A stretch of DNA of 64,000 nt from Myxococcales bacterium 68-20 (GTDB lineage: Bacteria > Myxococcota_A > Polyangia > Polyangiales > Polyangiaceae), in contig MKVQ01000030.1 in assembly GCA_001899635.1 (NCBI GenBank), forward strand, positions 44,450-108,449, written 5' to 3'. This document shows, one piece after another, positions 8,147 through 17,078 of the stretch (position 1 is its first letter; each line of letters starts with the position of its first letter). The position numbers were made by a program, and so were the translations under genes. The notes under the pieces are model-generated. The model made no database searches. It was not told the origin of the DNA and saw nothing but the letters and a program-made list of their open reading frames with translations.

Positions 8147-9470
8147 GGCGAACTCCAACCGCCCAGAGGTTTTGATTCGAGGTGCCGCGGACCCTTCGCA
8201 CGGACGCGCGGACGGCGGTGCCGTCTCGCGAGAGCGTGGACGTCGAATAGGTGCCGTCGTCCGCGCCTCGGAGGACGAGCCCCCACGCGGACAGCCAGGT
8301 CTCTCCGTCGCCGCGCCAGAGCGAGTGCGCGGCGTTCGGTGGCCCCGAGCCCACGCCGAGCTTGAGCGGAACGGCCGACTGCGCGAACGTTATCGCGGAG
8401 CCGCCGTCCGTCGCGTCGCTGTCCCCGATGCGAATGTGCGTGAGCTCGACGCTCGCTGTAGAGAGGGCGGACCTCCCGTTGTACAGCGCGACGTACTCGG
8501 TCGCGCTCACCCGCCCGACGTTGGAGAGCCAGCCGCTGAACGTGTTGCCCACGCGTTGCGTGCCTGCGCGCGCGGCGCAGGGAGCGGAAGAGCTCGTCCC
8601 GACGACGCCATCGGCGATCCGCTCCCAGCCTGCCGCCGTCTTCCGAACGACGAGCGGACAGTGGAGGTTCGTGCTCAACGCGCTCGAGCGGTCGCGCGCG
8701 CCGACGAACCACATGTCGTCTGGCCCGGTGCCGGCGGCGCTGACGAAGAAGGCGTGCTCGCTCGCCGCGTCGAGATCGCTGACCGTGTACACGGCCGACC
8801 AGCTACCGTCCGCCGGATCGCGCCGAAAGATCGTGTTGCTGAAGTATGCATACACGTTCGCGGTGTCGAAGCCCCACACTCCCATCACCGGTACGCGCTC
8901 GCGCATGGCGCTCGAGTAAGGTCGTCCGTGTTCGTGCGATGCGGAATGCCCGACGATGGCGTCGGGCAGGTCGGTGCGCGTCCACGTCCACTTCGTCTCC
9001 GGTGGGACGCCGCGCTTGCCGCGGTAGATGCTCGACGGGCCGGACGCGAAGTACACCTCGTCCTCGTTTGGCGCGTACACGGCTGACGCGAACGCGCCAG
9101 GGCGGTTCTGGCTCTGGTCGTCGATGTACTCCCAGGCGTTGGTGGACTTCTTCCACTCGAGGAACTTCACGCCCTCCGAGGCACTGTCGGCGATCGCAAA
9201 CGCAACATCCTCGAACGGCCAAACGTCACGGAAGTCGAGGTCCGCGTCGGGGAAGGCGGTGACGCACCAGCCTGCGCTGCTGCAGTCCGGCAGGCGCGTA
9301 TCCCCGTCGGCGTCCGCCACGTCGACGTCGACGTCCGGGAGGCCGCTGTCCGGGATCGGCGCGGGAGGGGCCTCCGCGGTGGGGGGCGTCGACTCCTCCT
9401 CCGAACTCGCGCAGGCGGCGATCGCCGCCAGCGACGCGGCCGTGGCCGCGAGCAACATCGAAGCTCTCAT
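8121..9470 (-). CDS. Propeller-type lipoprotein 2 (cassette A, gene 6)
   Basis: A 449-residue protein. The signal peptide MRASMLLAATAASLAAIAAC ends in a lipobox Cys, then an acidic/Pro linker, a short CSSAGWCV disulfide motif, and a beta-rich body with repeated motifs of the type DVWPFEDVAFAIADS, GVWGFDTANVYAYFSN, GPDDMWFVGARD and NQNLWAVGVR. These resemble the Asp-box-like blades of secreted myxobacterial propeller proteins. ATG 9470 overlaps the upstream stop (ATGA, 9467-9470). Its positional partner in cassette B is 58277-59455. No enzyme residues are recognised, and binding is inference. Confidence 0.65.
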   Translation of the reverse strand: MRASMLLAATAASLAAIAACASSEEESTPPTAEAPPAPIPDSGLPDVDVDVADADGDTRLPDCSSAGWCVTAFPDADLDFRDVWPFEDVAFAIADSASEGVKFLEWKKSTNAWEYIDDQSQNRPGAFASAVYAPNEDEVYFASGPSSIYRGKRGVPPETKWTWTRTDLPDAIVGHSASHEHGRPYSSAMRERVPVMGVWGFDTANVYAYFSNTIFRRDPADGSWSAVYTVSDLDAASEHAFFVSAAGTGPDDMWFVGARDRSSALSTNLHCPLVVRKTAAGWERIADGVVGTSSSAPCAARAGTQRVGNTFSGWLSNVGRVSATEYVALYNGRSALSTASVELTHIRIGDSDATDGGSAITFAQSAVPLKLGVGSGPPNAAHSLWRGDGETWLSAWGLVLRGADDGTYSTSTLSRDGTAVRASVRRVRGTSNQNLWAVGVRHAFHKTIP

Positions 9471-10669
9471 CGTTTTCCTCCGAGCGAGACGATCGCGCCC
9501 TGCCCGGCGACCCAGACCTTCCCCGGTGCCGCGATCCAGATCCGATCGAACCGCGGACGCCTTCCGTCGAGACCAGCCACCTTCACGCGCGTCCACGCCG
9601 CTCCGTCGTAGTGAAAGACGATGGCGTCCTCGCCGGCGACCCAGATGTCGCTCGGCGACGTGCCGGCGACCGCGTAGAGGTGCTCTTGCGTCGGGATCTC
9701 GTCGTAGCTCTCCCAGAACCGCGCGTCGCCGCGGTAGCGCCGGACGGTGCCGGTCGCGCCGACGGCCCAGACGTCGTTCTCCGCCGCCGCCCAGACGCCG
9801 TGGAGCGCGTAGACGGTCTGCGTGTTGAAGCCGGTGAGCGTCGGCGTGTCGGACTCGGCGTCGGTGACGCGGAACGCGGCTCCTCTCGGTCCAACGGCCC
9901 ACACCTCATCGCCGGAGAGCCCGTGCAGGCCGTAGACCTCCTTGCACGGGAGCGTGGTGCACTTGTCGAGCGTCAGCGGGTCGAAAGTGAACGCGTTGCT
10001 CTCGCTCGAGTAGCGCATGCGCCAGAGCCCGCCCCTCGTCCCTTGCGTCGTCGCTCCGATGAAGAGCGAGCGCGAGCCGGGGGCCGCCCACGTCGTCTCG
10101 ACGCGCATGAAGGAGTTGCCCCATGCGGAGTGCACCGTCACCGCGGGGAAAAGTGACCAGCCGTCGGCGGACGCATCGGTGCCGGCGTCGAGGCCGCGCG
10201 TGTAGAGCCGCTTTGGATCGTCGAACGCGACTTCGGCATCGTCGCGGAGCCAGAGCCCGTAAAACGAGTTCTGAACGTCCGCGTTGGACCGCCTCCAGGC
10301 GGTACCGTCGAAGCGCGCGATGGCGCCCGAGGTCCCCGCCAGCCACAGATCGTCGGGAGCCCGCCCGGTGAGGGCATGGACGTGGGTGCGCGGATCGAGC
10401 GTCGTCGGCGTGCTGCTGTTCGAGAAGAGCGCCGCCGCGCAGAGCGCGTCTGGAGTGCACTCGGTGGGGAAGAGCTCGCAGTCGTCACACGCGCCCGCGT
10501 CAGCGGCGTCGCTCGCTTCGCCGCCGTCCAAGGCTGGGGCGGGAACGGGGGTGTTCCGCTCCTCGGACGGCGCGTCGCTCGTTCCGCCGTCGTTCGCGCA
10601 CGCCGAGAGCACCGCCGCCAGCGCGGAGAACGCGGTGCTGGCGATGGTCAAAGTCCAACGTTTCCTCAT
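9467..10669 (-). CDS. Propeller-type lipoprotein 1 (cassette A, gene 5)
   Basis: A 400-residue protein with lipoprotein signal SALAAVLSAC and a Glu/Pro/Asp linker. The body carries at least five blades with the pattern DDLWLAGTSGAIARFDGTAW, DEVWAVGPRGAAFRV, NDVWAVGATGTVRRY, SDIWVAGEDAIVFHYDGAAW and GKVWVAGQGAIV. This spacing is typical of beta-propeller repeats in delta-proteobacterial surface proteins. The start ATG overlaps the Cys-rich gene's stop (10666-10669). The positional and sequence-style partner is 59452-60633, which also ends with a blade following RRPRF. Probable role: extracellular binding module anchored in the outer membrane (inference). Confidence 0.7.
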   Translation of the reverse strand: MRKRWTLTIASTAFSALAAVLSACANDGGTSDAPSEERNTPVPAPALDGGEASDAADAGACDDCELFPTECTPDALCAAALFSNSSTPTTLDPRTHVHALTGRAPDDLWLAGTSGAIARFDGTAWRRSNADVQNSFYGLWLRDDAEVAFDDPKRLYTRGLDAGTDASADGWSLFPAVTVHSAWGNSFMRVETTWAAPGSRSLFIGATTQGTRGGLWRMRYSSESNAFTFDPLTLDKCTTLPCKEVYGLHGLSGDEVWAVGPRGAAFRVTDAESDTPTLTGFNTQTVYALHGVWAAAENDVWAVGATGTVRRYRGDARFWESYDEIPTQEHLYAVAGTSPSDIWVAGEDAIVFHYDGAAWTRVKVAGLDGRRPRFDRIWIAAPGKVWVAGQGAIVSLGGKR

Positions 10670-11943
10670 CGCGTCGGTCCTCCAGCGTCCTGGAGCTCGT
10701 CGCACGGCTCGACCATGCACTGTCCATCGACGCACGCCTGGCCTGCGATCGCGTCGCAGACGTTGCCGCATGCTCCGCAGTTCTGCGGGTCCGCGGCGAT
10801 GTGGGTCTCGCAGCCGTCGTCGCGGTTGCCGTTGCAGTCGCCCCAGCCGCCGTAACACGTCCGCTGGCACTTTCCGAAGACGCACGCTTCGGTGGCTTTC
10901 TCGTTACCGAGAAACCCGCATCGCGCTCCGCACGCTCCGCAGTTCTGGTCGTCACCGGTCAGGTCGACGCACGTTCCGACCTTGATCCCTCCGGAGGCGG
11001 TGCCGCAAAACGTCTGCCCCACGGGGCACATGCACGTCGGTATCCCCAAGGCGGAGAGCCCGCATTCCTGCCCGTCCGGGCACGCGGCCCCACACGCGCC
11101 GCAGTGGTCCTTGTGGAGGAGACGCGTCTCGCAGCCGTTCTCGCGGACACCGTCGCAGTCGCCGTTCCATCCGCTGCACTTGAGCGTGCCGCACCGACCG
11201 CCGCCGCAGCCGAAGTAGGTGTTCGCCGGCGCCGTCTCGCTCCCATCCCCTTGGGGCGGGCACGCGTTGCCACACGCGCCGCAGTTCGCGTCGTCGTTCT
11301 CCGGGTCTGCGCACGGAAAGGAGAGGGGATTGGCCGGGTTCGGGCAGTAGAGCTCGCCCGGTCGGCATCCGCAGCCGATGTCGGGATTGACGAGCCCGCG
11401 GTTGATGCAAGGCTTGTCCGCCGGACACACGATCCCGCACGCTCCGCAGCTGTCGTTGCTGCGCGGGGATGCCTCGCACCCGTTGTCCGCGAGGCCATCG
11501 CAGTCGAGAGCAAGATGCGCCTGGCACGCCAGCACGCAGCGTCCGTCGACGCACGAGTACTCTTCCTGGACTTCGAGCGCCGACACCCGACAAGCGTTGC
11601 CGCACGAACCGCAGTTGTCCGGATCGGTCAGCAGATCGGTATCGCAGAGAAAGCGCGAGCTCGGGCACGTCGTGCGCCCGCGCGGGCAGCGGTCCGATGG
11701 GCAATAGCTGACCGCCTCGTCCGGCCCGAGGACGCCGCTGTCGGTGACCTCCTCGAACGACGGCGGCGCGCTCGCGTCCATGACGTCGTTGCCGATGATG
11801 ATCGGCACGCGATCCATCGCGGTGCACGAGGCGGCGAGCAGCGCGAGGAGCGCGGCGCCGCCGAAGCTCACGGCGGCGCGCACGACCGTCGTTCGATACA
11901 GCCGTCCTCTGCGAGCGGGGCTCGGTGAGATACCAATCGTCAT
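10666..11943 (-). CDS. Cys-rich GACG-repeat lipoprotein (cassette A, gene 4)
   Basis: A 425-residue protein with hydrophobic leader ending in LLALLAASC. After a short linker the body is built of repeats with the pattern D..NCGACG..C, seen for example as DPDNCGSCGNAC, NDSCGACGIVCP, DDANCGACGNACP, KDHCGACGAACPDG, DDQNCGACGARC and DPQNCGACGNVC, alternating with GW.DC(D/N)G...(D/N)GCET units. The many paired Cys imply a disulfide-rich rigid stalk outside the cytoplasm. Such proteins are often mislabelled tryptophan synthase alpha chain in databases; nothing here supports that enzyme. It starts 39 bp after the anti-sigma-like gene. Paralogue: 60630-61811. Confidence 0.75.
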   Translation of the reverse strand: MTIGISPSPARRGRLYRTTVVRAAVSFGGAALLALLAASCTAMDRVPIIIGNDVMDASAPPSFEEVTDSGVLGPDEAVSYCPSDRCPRGRTTCPSSRFLCDTDLLTDPDNCGSCGNACRVSALEVQEEYSCVDGRCVLACQAHLALDCDGLADNGCEASPRSNDSCGACGIVCPADKPCINRGLVNPDIGCGCRPGELYCPNPANPLSFPCADPENDDANCGACGNACPPQGDGSETAPANTYFGCGGGRCGTLKCSGWNGDCDGVRENGCETRLLHKDHCGACGAACPDGQECGLSALGIPTCMCPVGQTFCGTASGGIKVGTCVDLTGDDQNCGACGARCGFLGNEKATEACVFGKCQRTCYGGWGDCNGNRDDGCETHIAADPQNCGACGNVCDAIAGQACVDGQCMVEPCDELQDAGGPTR

Positions 11944-11982
11944 GACCTTGAACCTCGTGTCGCGTTCGCGTTCGACCGAACG

Positions 11983-12813
11983 TCAGAGACCGGAGCGCTC
12001 GTGCAGCGAGCGAACGCGGTCGGCGTAAGGGCTCGCTCCGTGCGCTGCCAAGAACTGCTCCGCAGCGGTCCGTGCTTGCGCGCGGTCACCTGCGTGAAGC
12101 AACCCTTCGATGCGGATCACCTCGACCTCCTGCGCGAAGGTCCCGGCGCCGAACCGCGTGCGGTGAGCGTCGACCGCGCGCATGCACGCGGCGACATCGC
12201 CGCGCTGCAGGCCAGCGCGCGCCGCCGAGACGAGCGCGAGCTCTTCGTCGAACGACGTCCCGCTCGCGGCGGCGGGAGCGTCGTCGCCGTGCGCGCCGCG
12301 GCTCGGCATCGGCGCGTCGGCCTGCGTTGCCGTCGCGATCTCGCGTGTCCCGCTCTCGGCGCGGCGCGCACGCGGCTCGGCCGACGCGGAGCGCGCGGGC
12401 GCCGCGAGCGCCGCGGGCGCGAGGTCCTCGATCGACAGCATGGGCACGGGCGCCTCGCTCGAAGCTTCGTTCGTCGAGAGCAACGCGCGCGCTTCGTCGG
12501 CTTCGCTCGTCGTGACGACGCCATCGAGCGCTGGCGGAGCCTGCGGGGCCGCGACAGCGTGCGCGGGCTCGCTCGCGTCGTACGCGCTCGTCCCGACGGC
12601 GATGCCGAAGACCGACACGCCGACGGCGGCGATCCCGAGCGCGACGCTCGGACGAGTCGTCCACCACGACCGACGAGGAGCCGCCGCGGCCTGCGTCGCG
12701 AGCGCACGGAGCTTCTCCATGTGCGCGGCCGGCGGGCCGTCCTGCTTGCTCACCGCCAGGAGATGCGCGATCCCCGGGTCCTCTTCGAAGAGTCGCTTCG
12801 GGTCGGAATTCAT
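11983..12813 (-). CDS. Membrane-anchored anti-sigma-like protein (cassette A, gene 3)
   Basis: A 276-residue protein. The cytoplasmic N-terminus (about residues 1-50) is followed by a single membrane segment (VALGIAAVGVSVFGIAVGTSA, about 56-76), an Ala/Ser/Glu-rich periplasmic linker, and a helical C-terminal domain (about 195-276, EELALVSAARAGLQRGDVAA, then FLAAHGASPYADRVRSL) like a TPR pair. The layout and the coupling to the sigma gene (ATGA overlap 12810-12813) suggest an anti-sigma factor that holds the sigma at the membrane. No zinc-binding HxxxCxxC motif is visible, so it is not a classical ZAS anti-sigma. Paralogue: 61824-62534. Confidence 0.6.
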   Translation of the reverse strand: MNSDPKRLFEEDPGIAHLLAVSKQDGPPAAHMEKLRALATQAAAAPRRSWWTTRPSVALGIAAVGVSVFGIAVGTSAYDASEPAHAVAAPQAPPALDGVVTTSEADEARALLSTNEASSEAPVPMLSIEDLAPAALAAPARSASAEPRARRAESGTREIATATQADAPMPSRGAHGDDAPAAASGTSFDEELALVSAARAGLQRGDVAACMRAVDAHRTRFGAGTFAQEVEVIRIEGLLHAGDRAQARTAAEQFLAAHGASPYADRVRSLHERSGL

Positions 12814-13496
12814 GTGCCCTCCTCGCGGCGCATCCGCATGCGGTATCGCTCGAGCCGCGCGCGGAAATCGTCGCGCGCGTGTCGAAGCCGAGAGGCCACG
12901 GTCCCCATCGGGATCTCCAGCACCTCCGCGATCTCGTGCATCGTCAACTCTTCGAGCTCGTACATGACGAAGACCACGCGATGGCGTTCGTCGAGCTCCG
13001 CGAGGAGCTGGTAGAGCAAGTGCCGCGCGCGCTCGTCGTCGAGCAGCGTCTCGGGCGTCGCCGAGGTCCGCATCGCTTCGCTCGTGGTGCCGAGGGTGTC
13101 CACGGGGAGCTCCCGCGCCTCCTTGCGCTTGAGCTTCCGCGCGATGCGCAGGGCGGCGCCGAAGAGGAATGCGCGCTCGCGGCCCGGCGTCACCTCCTCG
13201 ATCCGCCGCGCCGCGACGAGGAAGAGGTCCTGCGTCGCGTCCTCGATGACCAGCTCGTCGAAGCCGAGGCGTCGGAGGAACCTCCACACGCTCGGGAAGT
13301 ACTCGCTCACGAGCGTGCGGAGGTGCTCCGCCCGCGCGAGCTCGGCCTCGCCGACGTTCGGCGCGACGCTCGCTCGGACGGGCGCGACGTCGATGCGCCC
13401 GCTCACGTCGGCGTTCGGCGCCGGGATGGCCTCCACATTCAGCACTGGTCGTAGTGCCGGGACCGTTCGCTTATGATCAAAAAAACGATCGCTCAA
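12810..13496 (-). CDS. ECF-type RNA polymerase sigma factor (cassette A, gene 2)
   Basis: A 228-residue protein with an N-terminal extension of about 60 residues, then sigma2 (EYFPSVWRFLRRLGFDELVI, EDATQDLFLVAARRI) and sigma4 (LAELDERHRVVFVMYELEEL, TMHEIAEVLEIPMGTVASRL). It would direct RNA polymerase to a small regulon, probably including its own cassette. The start is TTG 13496, three nt after the upstream stop; no in-frame ATG occurs before sigma2, so the exact start is uncertain. The next gene is the putative anti-sigma. Paralogue: 62531-63178. Confidence 0.85.
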   Translation of the reverse strand: MSDRFFDHKRTVPALRPVLNVEAIPAPNADVSGRIDVAPVRASVAPNVGEAELARAEHLRTLVSEYFPSVWRFLRRLGFDELVIEDATQDLFLVAARRIEEVTPGRERAFLFGAALRIARKLKRKEARELPVDTLGTTSEAMRTSATPETLLDDERARHLLYQLLAELDERHRVVFVMYELEELTMHEIAEVLEIPMGTVASRLRHARDDFRARLERYRMRMRREEGT

Positions 13497-13499
13497 TGG

Positions 13500-14603
13500 T
13501 CACATCGTGATGCCGAGCCCGATGCCGCCGAGAACGCCGACGACGGGTGGGTCCGAGACGATGGCTCCGCTCGCGAGCGCGAACGGCCGCCGGGTCGCGG
13601 GCGCCGTCACGAGGAGCGTCGAGCCGACGTACACGTGGCGCGAGAGCATCACCGTCGTCCAGACGGAGGCGCCGACGTCGAGCCAGAACGTCGAGACCGA
13701 CCGGGCCGCGCCGAAGCCGCGCGCGGCGACGTCGAGCTGTCCGGCGTTCGCCTCGGCGCACGGCGCGAGCGCGACGCGCTGGCGGAGCGTGACGCGAAAG
13801 GGGCACAGGTGAAGGTGCGCGGCGGTCCACGTGAACTCCGCGCTGCCTCCGCGAAGGGAGCGCTCCTTCGGCAAGCTCTGGCGTATCCCGAGGCCGAGAC
13901 TCGGCTGCCACGCGCGGAGCAACGCGGGACCGGCGTCGGGGGGAAGCTCGACCTTCGCCGTGAGCGCACCTCCGAACAGCGCACCCCGGACCACCGCGCT
14001 CGTGGCCTCGGCGCGAAGCTCGAGCGATACGCGAGGCCACGCGCGCGCGGGCGCGTCGCTCGGAGGCACGCCGTTCTTGCGAAACAGCGCCGGGCGAGCG
14101 GGCGCGCGCTCAGGTGCGGCCACGTTCGAGCGCTCCTCGGCGCTCGGTGGGGTCGCCTCGAGCGCCTCGGGCTCGGCAGGCGCTTCGGTCGTCGGGCCCG
14201 CTTCGCCCGCGCGTGGATCGATCGCCACGGCGACCATCAAGGCGAGCGCGCGCGAGACCGCCATGCACGTCGGGCCCTCGATCGCGCGCTCGGAGACGCC
14301 GCCCTTCGGGGTCGCGACCACGAGCTTGCCGTCGGCGCCGTTCGCGCGCGTCGACAGCACGACACGCATCGTGCGCCTCGACGGCACTCCCTCCGGCACG
14401 CGCGTCCATCGCGGCGTCTGCGCGCGAACCAGCGCGATGAAATCCTCTTCGCTCGGGCAAAGATCGCCGGCAGCGTAATGGAGGACGATCGGCTCCTCGA
14501 CGTCCTCGGCCCTCACCGACGCGGGCGCGAAGAGGACGAGCACACCCGCGATTGCGCCGGCCACACGTCCCTTCGCAAGCGTCGGATCGTTTCTGCTGCT
14601 CAC
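13500..14603 (-). CDS. Secreted envelope protein of unknown function (cassette A, gene 1)
   Basis: A 367-residue protein with a cleavable signal peptide (GAIAGVLVLFAPASVRAED). The N-terminal half (about 30-130) has a pair of Cys (GDLCPSEEDF and GPTCMAVSRALALMVAVAID). A Pro/Glu linker follows, then a C-terminal half of alternating strands (about 190-367, ending in GVLGGIGLGITM) that looks like a small outer-membrane barrel. The partial gene at 63338-64000 has the same linker-plus-barrel build in the same position. It lies immediately upstream of the sigma gene and is probably co-transcribed. Possibly the surface sensor of the sigma/anti-sigma pair (inference). Confidence 0.55.
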   Translation of the reverse strand: MSSRNDPTLAKGRVAGAIAGVLVLFAPASVRAEDVEEPIVLHYAAGDLCPSEEDFIALVRAQTPRWTRVPEGVPSRRTMRVVLSTRANGADGKLVVATPKGGVSERAIEGPTCMAVSRALALMVAVAIDPRAGEAGPTTEAPAEPEALEATPPSAEERSNVAAPERAPARPALFRKNGVPPSDAPARAWPRVSLELRAEATSAVVRGALFGGALTAKVELPPDAGPALLRAWQPSLGLGIRQSLPKERSLRGGSAEFTWTAAHLHLCPFRVTLRQRVALAPCAEANAGQLDVAARGFGAARSVSTFWLDVGASVWTTVMLSRHVYVGSTLLVTAPATRRPFALASGAIVSDPPVVGVLGGIGLGITM

Positions 14604-14916
14604 GCCCGACTCGTCATGCCCACACGATGAAAGTTACCTCAGTGCGGGTGCCCGGTCCTCTGCGAACGCGCCTCGCGCGACGTGTTTGGAGGGCGCGCAG
14701 GCGGAGTCGGCCTGCGAGATGAAGCTGGGCCGTGGGTGATGTGCGCCCCCTGTCTAGAACGTGCGATTCCCCACCGTCTGGCTGCACACCCATGGGTCCT
14801 TCGCGCGCCAGGGGTCTACGTCTCCGAGAAGGCCGGCAAGCTGATCCCGGCCGACGTCCAGGGCCGCGCACGGTTTTTCGCCCGCGCGTCGGGCGCGCTC
14901 GTGCTTCAACTTGGAT
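14604..14916. other. Divergent intergenic region
   Basis: 313 bp between the cassette A start and the CxxCH lipoprotein gene. It should hold the promoters of both. A GC-rich hairpin (ggccgg/ccggcc, 14831-14852, 10-nt loop) is visible. No open frame with a recognisable family was found, and no clear sigma70 or ECF promoter could be assigned by eye. Confidence 0.4.
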
Positions 14917-15687
14917 ATGCGGAAAGCGCTCGTGCTGCTCGTCCTGGCTGCCTGCGATGGCTCCTCGCCCGACGCCGAGCCCGCACCCGCGCCGACCGCG
15001 CGGCCGACGACGCCTTCTGCGCCGGCTCCGAAGGACGGCGGGGCGCCGGACGGCGGGCCGCACATGGCGAGTGAAGCCCTGCGTCGGTGCGCAGAGTCGA
15101 AAGGCGACCTCGGATCGATCGCCGACGCCATCACACGGCTGAACGCGATCATCGACAAGGGCGGCGACGGCGCCTGCTTCGTCGCCACGCTGCCGCGCCC
15201 GCTCGCGGTGGTCGCGACGCTCAACGCGACGAGCGCGCAGCCGGCCGGCGGACGCGGGGCACCGCGCCTGTTCTTCATGTTGCCGAAGCTCGTCGTCACC
15301 GCCGTACCCGAGGGCGCAGGGAGCAAGGTGCTCGAGTTCGGCCAGTGGACGGGGACCACCCGAACGATCAAGGGTGAAGTAGCCCTGCCGGTCGCCGCCC
15401 CGCTCACGGCGGACGCAGCGTTCCAACACATCCTCCAGGGGAGCGACCGGACGACATGCGGGACATGCCACGGAGCAGAGGAACCTCACCCGACGATCGC
15501 GAACGCCTTCGTCTCGAAGGCGCTGAAGCCGTCGAACGAGCTGACGGTCACCGAGCTCGAAGAGCTTCACACGCTGTGCGTCAGTACTGGCCTCGAGTCA
15601 CCGCGCTGCAACTTCATCCATGCGCTCTTCGACTTCGGTGAGATCACGCAGGGCGCATTTTCGCCCGTCGTCGAGACCTTGAACTGA
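14917..15687 (+). CDS. Lipoprotein with single CxxCH heme-type motif
   Basis: A 256-residue protein. ATG 14917 gives the signal MRKALVLLVLAAC, a lipobox Cys, then a Pro/Ala linker. One CxxCH motif (TTCGTCHGAEEPHP, about residues 185-198) could bind c-type heme, with later paired Cys (LCVSTGLESPRCNF). It could be a periplasmic or outer-membrane electron-transfer or sensor lipoprotein; the N-terminal 130 residues match no family I recognise. A TTG 6 bp upstream is an alternative start. It is convergent with the ammonium channel gene, with a terminator hairpin between. Confidence 0.6.
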   Translation: MRKALVLLVLAACDGSSPDAEPAPAPTARPTTPSAPAPKDGGAPDGGPHMASEALRRCAESKGDLGSIADAITRLNAIIDKGGDGACFVATLPRPLAVVATLNATSAQPAGGRGAPRLFFMLPKLVVTAVPEGAGSKVLEFGQWTGTTRTIKGEVALPVAAPLTADAAFQHILQGSDRTTCGTCHGAEEPHPTIANAFVSKALKPSNELTVTELEELHTLCVSTGLESPRCNFIHALFDFGEITQGAFSPVVETLN

Positions 15688-15759
15688 GGGGACATGCGGT
15701 GCGACGGGGCGATCTCGTCCACGGAAAGCTGAAGAGCACCGCGCCACTGAACTGGGGCG

Positions 15760-15787
15760 GTCGCGCTCCACAGCCTTCGAGCGCGAC
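15760..15787. terminator. Hairpin between convergent genes
   Basis: Perfect 9-bp stem gtcgcgctc (15760-15768) / gagcgcgac (15779-15787) with a 10-nt loop, midway between the ends of the CxxCH lipoprotein gene and the ammonium channel gene. Its position fits a bidirectional terminator. There is no T-run. Confidence 0.5.
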
Positions 15788-15848
15788 GATTCGTACGCCG
15801 ACGCCGCTCACCAGAGCGTTGGCGCTCGCGCGACCTACGAGCGGCACT

Positions 15849-17078
15849 TCAACCGGCGTAGCCCTCTTCGCCGTGCTGGGTGGTGTCGAGGCCCTCACGC
15901 TCGTCCGAGACCGTCACGCGCAAGCCGACGATCTTGTCGACGAGGACGAGGATGCCCCACGTCACGCCCGCGGCGTAGATCGCCGATACCGCGCACGTGA
16001 AGACCTGGATGGCGAGCAGCTTCGGGTTGCCGGCGAGGAGCCCATCCGCGCCGACGGGCTGGTCGACCCCCGGAAACGTGCGCTGCACCGCGAAGACGCC
16101 GGTGAGGATCGCTCCGGTGAGCCCGCCCACGCCGTGGACGCCGAACGCATCGAGCGAGTCGTCGTAGCCGTACTTGTATTTTGCAAGCACCGCGATGTAG
16201 CAGACGCACGAGGAGACGAAGCCAATCACGATCGCCGCCGCCGGCGAGACGAAGCCCGCCGCCGGCGTGATCGCGACGAGGCCGGCGACGAGGCCCGAGG
16301 CCACGCCGAGCGCGGTGGGCTTTCCGCGGTGCTTCCACTCGACGACGAGCCAGCCGAGCGCGCCGCCGGCCGCGCCGAGATGCGTCGTCGCGAACGCGAG
16401 CGCGGCGAGCCAGCCGCTCGAGAGCGCGCTGCCGGCATTGAAGCCGAACCAGCCGAACCAGAGGAGGCCCGCACCGGTGAGCGTCATCGTGAGGTTGTGC
16501 GGCAACGGCCGCTCCCGCGGGTACTTCAGGCGCCGGCCGATCTTCAGCGCGCAGACGAGCGCCGACGCGCCCGCGGTCAGGTGCACGACCGCCCCGCCCG
16601 CGAAGTCGAGCGCGCCGAGCTTGGCGAGCCAGCCCTCCTCGGCCCACACCCAGTGCGCAACCGGAACGTAGACGAGCAGCGACCACAGCACGATGAAGAC
16701 GACGTACGCCGAGAACCGCATCCGCTCCGCAAACGCACCCGAGATGAGCGCCGGCGTGATCACCGCGAACATCATCTGGAAGGCGCAGAACGCGAGAGTG
16801 GGCACGGAGCCGTGCGCGCCGGTGAGGAGGTCGCCGAGCCCCACCGAACCGAGCGTCCCGATGAGCCCGCTGTGCGATGGCCCGAAAGCGAGCGAATAGC
16901 CACAGGCCGCCCAGACGACGCTGACGATGGGGATCGCGGCGAGCGAATGCATCAGCGTCGAGAGGACATTCTTCTTCCGCACCATCCCGCCGTAGAAGAG
17001 GGCGAGCGCGGGGGTCATCAAGAGAACGAGCGCAGCGCTCACGAGCAGCCACGCCGTATCGCCGGCGTTGATCGTCAT
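15849..17078 (-). CDS. amtB: Ammonium transporter (Amt family)
   Basis: A 409-residue integral membrane protein with about eleven hydrophobic segments, the normal Amt length. Family signatures are present: ALALFYGGMVRKKNVL near the N-terminus, GGAVVHLTAGASALV holding the first pore His, WFGWFGFNAGSAL, and DSLDAFGVHGVGG holding the second pore His. It conducts ammonia/ammonium across the inner membrane. ATG 17078 is preferred to TTG 17084. No glnK/PII gene is adjacent, which is unusual because most bacteria pair them. No signal peptide extends before the first helix. Confidence in the family is high. Confidence 0.95.
   Translation of the reverse strand: MTINAGDTAWLLVSAALVLLMTPALALFYGGMVRKKNVLSTLMHSLAAIPIVSVVWAACGYSLAFGPSHSGLIGTLGSVGLGDLLTGAHGSVPTLAFCAFQMMFAVITPALISGAFAERMRFSAYVVFIVLWSLLVYVPVAHWVWAEEGWLAKLGALDFAGGAVVHLTAGASALVCALKIGRRLKYPRERPLPHNLTMTLTGAGLLWFGWFGFNAGSALSSGWLAALAFATTHLGAAGGALGWLVVEWKHRGKPTALGVASGLVAGLVAITPAAGFVSPAAAIVIGFVSSCVCYIAVLAKYKYGYDDSLDAFGVHGVGGLTGAILTGVFAVQRTFPGVDQPVGADGLLAGNPKLLAIQVFTCAVSAIYAAGVTWGILVLVDKIVGLRVTVSDEREGLDTTQHGEEGYAG

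Noticed and set aside
10666..11943. Tryptophan synthase alpha chain label for the GACG-repeat proteins
   Set aside because: No TIM-barrel or catalytic Glu/Asp pattern is present; the protein is a Cys-repeat lipoprotein. The label is a known database artefact.
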